Source of the DNA: PFJX01 sp037442845
GTDB lineage: Bacteria > Pseudomonadota > Gammaproteobacteria > Burkholderiales > Thiobacillaceae
Direction: 5' to 3'
NCBI GenBank assembly: GCA_037442845.1
Contig: JBBIPL010000113.1
Location: 1 to 6,653, forward strand
DNA: 6,653 bases
The position numbers and the translations under genes are program-made. Under the pieces are notes generated by a model that saw only the letters and a program-made list of their open reading frames with translations, made no database searches and was not told where the DNA came from. Each line of letters opens with the position of its first letter. Position 1 is the stretch's first letter. Shown in pieces: positions 5,399-6,653 of the stretch.

Positions 5399-5722
5399 AT
5401 GCGCCATCTGCATCCGCGCGAACTCAAGGCCTGGCTCGACGACCCGCACAGGGACGCCCCCCTTTTGCTGGACGTGCGGGAACCCTGGGAGTTCGAACGC
5501 TGCCATATCGAAGGCTCGGAACTCCTGCCCATGTCGGGCATTCCCAGCCGCTTCGGCCGGCTCGATCCGGGCCGGGAGACGGTGGTGATCTGTCATCATG
5601 GCGTGCGCAGCTTCCATGTCGCGCGTTTCCTGGAGCACAACGGTTTCACCGGGGTGATCAACCTGACGGGGGGCATCGATGCCTGGGCCAAGGAAGTCGA
5701 TCCGCACATGCCTCTGTACTGA
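5399..5722 (+). CDS. Single-domain rhodanese-like sulfurtransferase
   Basis: This 107-residue protein has one rhodanese domain. LLLDVREPWEFERCHIEGS (22-40) holds the CH2-A type signature, and the active-site loop CHHGVRS (65-71) contains the catalytic Cys65, which would carry a persulfide. The C-terminal NLTGGIDAWAKEVDP (88-102) is typical of the family. It lacks a signal peptide and should be cytoplasmic. Such proteins transfer sulfane sulfur to thiol acceptors, but the natural acceptor is not evident. The ATG lies 2 bp after the stop of the PCMT-like gene, and its own stop is 1 bp before the first tolC ATG, so translation is probably coupled. No strong ribosome binding site precedes it, which fits coupling. 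The same frame stays open upstream into the PCMT-like gene, but that part is antiprotein-like and is not included. Confidence 0.93.
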   Translation: MRHLHPRELKAWLDDPHRDAPLLLDVREPWEFERCHIEGSELLPMSGIPSRFGRLDPGRETVVICHHGVRSFHVARFLEHNGFTGVINLTGGIDAWAKEVDPHMPLY

Positions 5723-5723
5723 G

Positions 5724-6653
5724 ATGAAGATGCCACGCAACCTCCTCACCGCCCTTGCGCTTGCCGCCGGCGCCTTGCTGGCGGCGCCGGCGGCGGTCGG
5801 CGCGAACCTGGGCGAGGTCTACAACCTGGCCCGCAGCAACGACGCCAAGCTCGCCGCGGCGCGCGAGGCCTATCGGGCGAATCTCGAGAAACTGCCGCAG
5901 GGCAAGGCTGGCCTGCTGCCCAACCTGTCGTTGTCCGCCAGCTACTTCGATACCCGCGCGGATGCCAGCCCGGGCGTGGTGACCAACACCGAGCCTTATG
6001 GCTACCGCCTGCTGCTGGTGCAGCCGCTGTATCGCAAACAGAACCTGGAGGCCTACGAACAGGCCAGGATTCAGCAGTTGCTGGGTGAACAGCGGTTGCG
6101 CCTGGCCGAACAGGAACTCCTGCTGCGCAGCGCCACCGCCTATTTCGAGGTGTTGCAGGCCGAGGAAAACGTCACCAGCGTGCAGGCCCAGAAAGCGGCT
6201 TTCGCCGAACAGCTGGCGCAGGCGAAGAAGAGCTTCGAGGTGGGCGCCGCCACCATCACCGACACGCACGAGGCGCAGGCCCGCTTCGATCTCACCACTT
6301 CCCAGGAAATCGCCGCGCTGAATGAGCTGGAAATCAAGCGGCGCGCCCTGGAAAAGATCATCGGCGCCGAGGCGCCGCGCCTGGCCAGGCTCGCCGAGGG
6401 CGTGGCCATGCCCATGCCGGAACCGGCGAACATGGATATCTGGGTGAAACAGGCCGAGGAGGACAGCCTGGCTGTCGCGAGCTTGCGTTCCGGTCTCGAA
6501 CTGGCCCGTCGCGAGGTGCGACGGCAGCGCGGCGGCTATCTGCCCAGCGTCGATTTACAGGCGAGCTACGCCGACAACCGCAATGCCTCCACCACCACCG
6601 CCGGCGCCCACATCGACACGACCACCACCCAGATCGGCGTGGTGCTGGGCTGG
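5724..6653 (+). CDS. tolC: TolC family outer-membrane efflux protein, 3' end cut by the window
   Basis: The frame is open from 5724 to the window edge: 310 codons, with the C-terminal part missing (TolC proteins are usually about 430-490 residues). TolC trimers form the outer-membrane channel of type I secretion and tripartite efflux pumps. A Sec signal peptide is seen, with a basic start MKMPRN, a hydrophobic core at about 7-22 and a likely cleavage after Ala-Val-Gly-Ala at 27. The first outer-membrane-protein repeat then runs from LGEVYNLARSND. GLLPNLSLSASY (63-74) and VQPLYRKQN (99-107) are family hallmarks. The long coiled coil includes FEVGAATITDTHEAQARFDL (171-190), close to the TolC sequence VG-x-A/T-TITD. 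The second repeat begins near 240, with GGYLPSVDLQASY at 270-282. A second ATG at 5730 is an equally possible start, since a GAG sits just before it. It is the last visible gene of the PCMT-rhodanese-TolC unit. Confidence 0.95.
   Translation, partial: MKMPRNLLTALALAAGALLAAPAAVGANLGEVYNLARSNDAKLAAAREAYRANLEKLPQGKAGLLPNLSLSASYFDTRADASPGVVTNTEPYGYRLLLVQPLYRKQNLEAYEQARIQQLLGEQRLRLAEQELLLRSATAYFEVLQAEENVTSVQAQKAAFAEQLAQAKKSFEVGAATITDTHEAQARFDLTTSQEIAALNELEIKRRALEKIIGAEAPRLARLAEGVAMPMPEPANMDIWVKQAEEDSLAVASLRSGLELARREVRRQRGGYLPSVDLQASYADNRNASTTTAGAHIDTTTTQIGVVLGW

Noticed and set aside
4563..5749. Minus-strand open frames opposite the PCMT-like and rhodanese genes
   Set aside because: They lie antisense to genes with clear catalytic motifs, and their translations show no family features.

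Overview
The window is GC-rich, densely packed bacterial chromosome. The protein types (Mrp/ApbC, RppH, a PCMT-like/rhodanese/TolC cluster) and their sequence style suggest a betaproteobacterium, perhaps of the Rhodocyclales or Nitrosomonadales type. That placement is inference from remembered family resemblance, not from a search. I see no rRNA, tRNA, CRISPR array, transposase, integrase or phage gene.

Left part, minus strand. A complete array of eleven heptamers (15-91) lies just downstream of the stop codon of apbC (98-1186), which encodes an iron-sulfur carrier ATPase. A 170-bp gap (1187-1356) follows. It holds a good sigma70-type promoter for apbC and an isolated perfect DnaA box.

Middle part, minus strand, read from right to left. 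A spermidine-synthase-like protein (3790-4566) comes first, then a small hairpin. Next are rppH (3165-3707), a two-CBS-domain protein (2552-3145), a small hypothetical protein (2175-2540) and a secreted Pro/Ala-rich protein with a basic, two-cysteine tail (1357-2172). The last four are 2 to 19 bp apart and look like one transcription unit.

Right part, plus strand. A 176-bp divergent intergenic region (4567-4742) carries -10-like elements in both directions and a 9-bp inverted repeat. It is followed by a tight three-gene unit: a divergent protein-L-isoaspartate O-methyltransferase family protein (4743-5396), a single-domain rhodanese (5399-5722), and the first 310 codons of a TolC-type outer-membrane efflux protein (from 5724), which runs off the window. 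Gaps of 2 bp and 1 bp suggest translational coupling.

The genes cover cofactor assembly, mRNA 5'-end decay, adenine-nucleotide sensing and export. Most are housekeeping, and I see no clear new defence or mobile system. The least explained items are the G-rich heptamer array, the Pro/Ala-rich exported protein with its small hypothetical neighbour, and the two SAM-fold enzymes that lack the motifs defining the activities they would normally be named for.
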